Shown: positions 4,425 through 5,534 of the stretch, piece by piece
Layout of the letters: each line of letters begins with the position of its first letter
Position numbering within the stretch: the stretch's first letter is position 1
Assembly: GCA_958419945.1 (NCBI GenBank)
Contig: CATZIC010000084.1
Location: 1 to 5,534, forward strand
Direction: 5' to 3'
DNA length: 5,534 nt
Origin: an uncultured Clostridia bacterium
Lineage (GTDB): Bacteria > Bacillota > Clostridia > Christensenellales > Borkfalkiaceae
The notes under the pieces: model-generated
Database searches by the model: none
What the model saw: only the letters and a program-made list of their open reading frames with translations
What the model was told of the DNA's origin: nothing
Translations under genes and position numbers: made by a program

Positions 4425-5534
4425 TTAAGCTTCGGTTATTCCCGTAAGCATTGCTTGTCCGCAAGGTTTGGTACAAACAAGGTCTGCATATTTAACCAAA
4501 GTTGCCGAATAAGTCGGCGTACCTGGGATCTGTTTTAAAACCTTTCCGTCCTCGCCTTCCAACCACTTCCAATCGCAAAGCTGATGAAGTGTAAAGTCGT
4601 CTGTGTTAAGTAAAAACATCGTGCCTTCGGGGCAGAATCTGTCGGAAACGATGGGAATACCGTTATAGGATATTGCCTTGTAACCGCCCTTAAGTTCCAT
4701 TACGTCAGTGTTTCTTCTGTAGGTTGCAAGGTGGTTCTGGAACGCCCTTTTTACGCCGGAAGAACATACGATGAAGTTGATTTTGGAACCTGCGTTTTCG
4801 TCAACGAAGTCGATGGCTTTCTGTATTTCCGCTTCGGTAATTTGACCCACTTCTTTTTTTACGTAAGGAATGAGCCATTTGTTGGTAGCTTTGTTAAGAC
4901 CGTACAAATATCCTTTTTCATTGAAAATGGACTTAAGACCCGTAAGTTCCGCGCCATAAGACCCTTGTACGGTAATTACCGAATTTTCAGGCACCAAAGT
5001 AGAGTTAAGTATTCCACCCGTTACCTGGATAGTTTTGTTTTGTCTGTCAATGGAAACGATTCTTCTTACGTTTACGCCGTCCAGAATTTCCCCCGAAGAG
5101 TTTCTGAAATCGATGTTCATTCCCGCAATAAGATTTTTTACGGAATCCAACGTTATATCGTTACCGCTAATGCTTTTAACCGTTGCCAAAACACCGCTTC
5201 CGTCGCCGAAAAGCATTCTGCCAAAGTTGAAAGACGCAGCTTTAACCAGCCCTTCCATTTCGGCGTTAAGAAGGTTAACAAAGGAACCCACGTTATTTTG
5301 CGAAGCCCTTATCGCTTTGTCGGAAAGCTGTATAGTGCCGTAAAGGTTTTTAAGGCTCGTGGTAAAGACTTTGTAATTGTTTCCGCCCGCTGTGGGTAGT
5401 GCGTCGGTTTCACCGCCTGCACCCACACCGCCGTTTATTCCGTACTGAACGAGGCGTTTTACTTCCTTACCCCATACGTCCTGCGTGGACTGTTTGATTT
5501 TCGCTAAAAGCGGGTTGGTTTCTGTGTTGATCTG
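4425..5534 (-). CDS. Phage major capsid protein, HK97 fold, N-terminus beyond right edge
   Basis: This gene makes the main shell protein of the virion. The frame is open to the window edge, giving 369 visible residues; the GTG at 5426 is internal (visible residue 37). The upstream codons read as capsid sequence too: NPLLAKIKQSTQDVWGKEVK (7-26), then YGINGG directly before GAGGETDALPTAGGNNY. The N-terminal region and SLKNLYGTIQLSDKAIRAS (about 60-78) fit HK97-type coats of phages of Gram-positive hosts. Residues about 116-193 are a beta-rich insertion (VLATVKSISGNDITLDSVKN to ENSVITVQGS), an extra domain between the shell segments. The rest (SKINFIVCSSGVKRAF, 250-265; ISYNGIPIVSDRFCPEGTMF, 288-307) is the usual A-/P-domain C-terminal part. 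The true start, and any scaffold or protease gene, lie outside the window. Five cysteines are visible, but cross-linking cannot be judged. A stem-loop follows the stop. Confidence 0.92.
   Translation of the reverse strand, partial: QINTETNPLLAKIKQSTQDVWGKEVKRLVQYGINGGVGAGGETDALPTAGGNNYKVFTTSLKNLYGTIQLSDKAIRASQNNVGSFVNLLNAEMEGLVKAASFNFGRMLFGDGSGVLATVKSISGNDITLDSVKNLIAGMNIDFRNSSGEILDGVNVRRIVSIDRQNKTIQVTGGILNSTLVPENSVITVQGSYGAELTGLKSIFNEKGYLYGLNKATNKWLIPYVKKEVGQITEAEIQKAIDFVDENAGSKINFIVCSSGVKRAFQNHLATYRRNTDVMELKGGYKAISYNGIPIVSDRFCPEGTMFLLNTDDFTLHQLCDWKWLEGEDGKVLKQIPGTPTYSATLVKYADLVCTKPCGQAMLTGITEA

Noticed and set aside
4731..5399. Long plus-strand open frame (222 aa), and another at 5035-5343, opposite the capsid gene
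   Set aside because: Both are antisense to a confidently identified capsid gene, have no ribosome-binding site of note, and their translations look like complement-strand composition artefacts.

Overview
The window is the leftward-transcribed end of a phage late (virion) gene cluster, running into what looks like a host chromosomal gene. All supported genes lie on the minus strand, so transcription runs from the right edge (5534) to the left edge (1). Strong purine-rich Shine-Dalgarno sites (AAGGAG, AAAGGAGA, AAGGGG), AT-rich gaps and the gene content suggest a prophage in a Gram-positive-type bacterium, most likely Bacillota/Clostridia. That assignment rests on general features only; no species can be named.

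Reading in transcription order, 5534-4425 is the major capsid protein (HK97 fold), truncated at its N-terminus by the window edge. A GC-rich stem-loop follows at 4389-4419. Next, 4368-3796 encodes a small protein resembling the head-tail adaptors of short-tailed phages (P22 gp4 / T7 gp11 type). It overlaps by one base (TGATG) with 3796-2366, a beta-propeller-like protein of the P22 gp10 / T7 gp12 tail-hub type. Three less recognisable genes follow: a 285-aa beta-rich protein (2358-1501), a 71-aa protein (1475-1260) and a 291-aa coiled-coil protein (1250-375). Spacings of -1 to 56 nt, with two Shine-Dalgarno sites starting inside the preceding stop codon, point to one polycistronic operon. The order capsid - adaptor - propeller, with no tail-tube or tape-measure gene between, suggests a short-tailed (podovirus-like) virion. 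The last three genes are then candidates for tail-tip, needle, host-contact or ejection proteins, by position only.

The operon ends in two successive hairpin/U-tract structures on the minus strand (374-318 and 308-240). After an AT-rich gap, a gene starting with TTG at 111 runs off the left edge. Its 37 visible residues end in VVKSDAYGH, the pyridoxal-phosphate lysine signature of alanine racemase, so the left edge is the 5' end of alr. No lysis gene, obvious receptor-binding spike, integrase or tRNA lies between the last phage-like gene and alr. The prophage boundary may therefore lie within about 112-330, or the phage region may be a remnant.

I found no CRISPR array, insertion sequence, tRNA or rRNA. 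The plus strand carries only antisense shadow frames.
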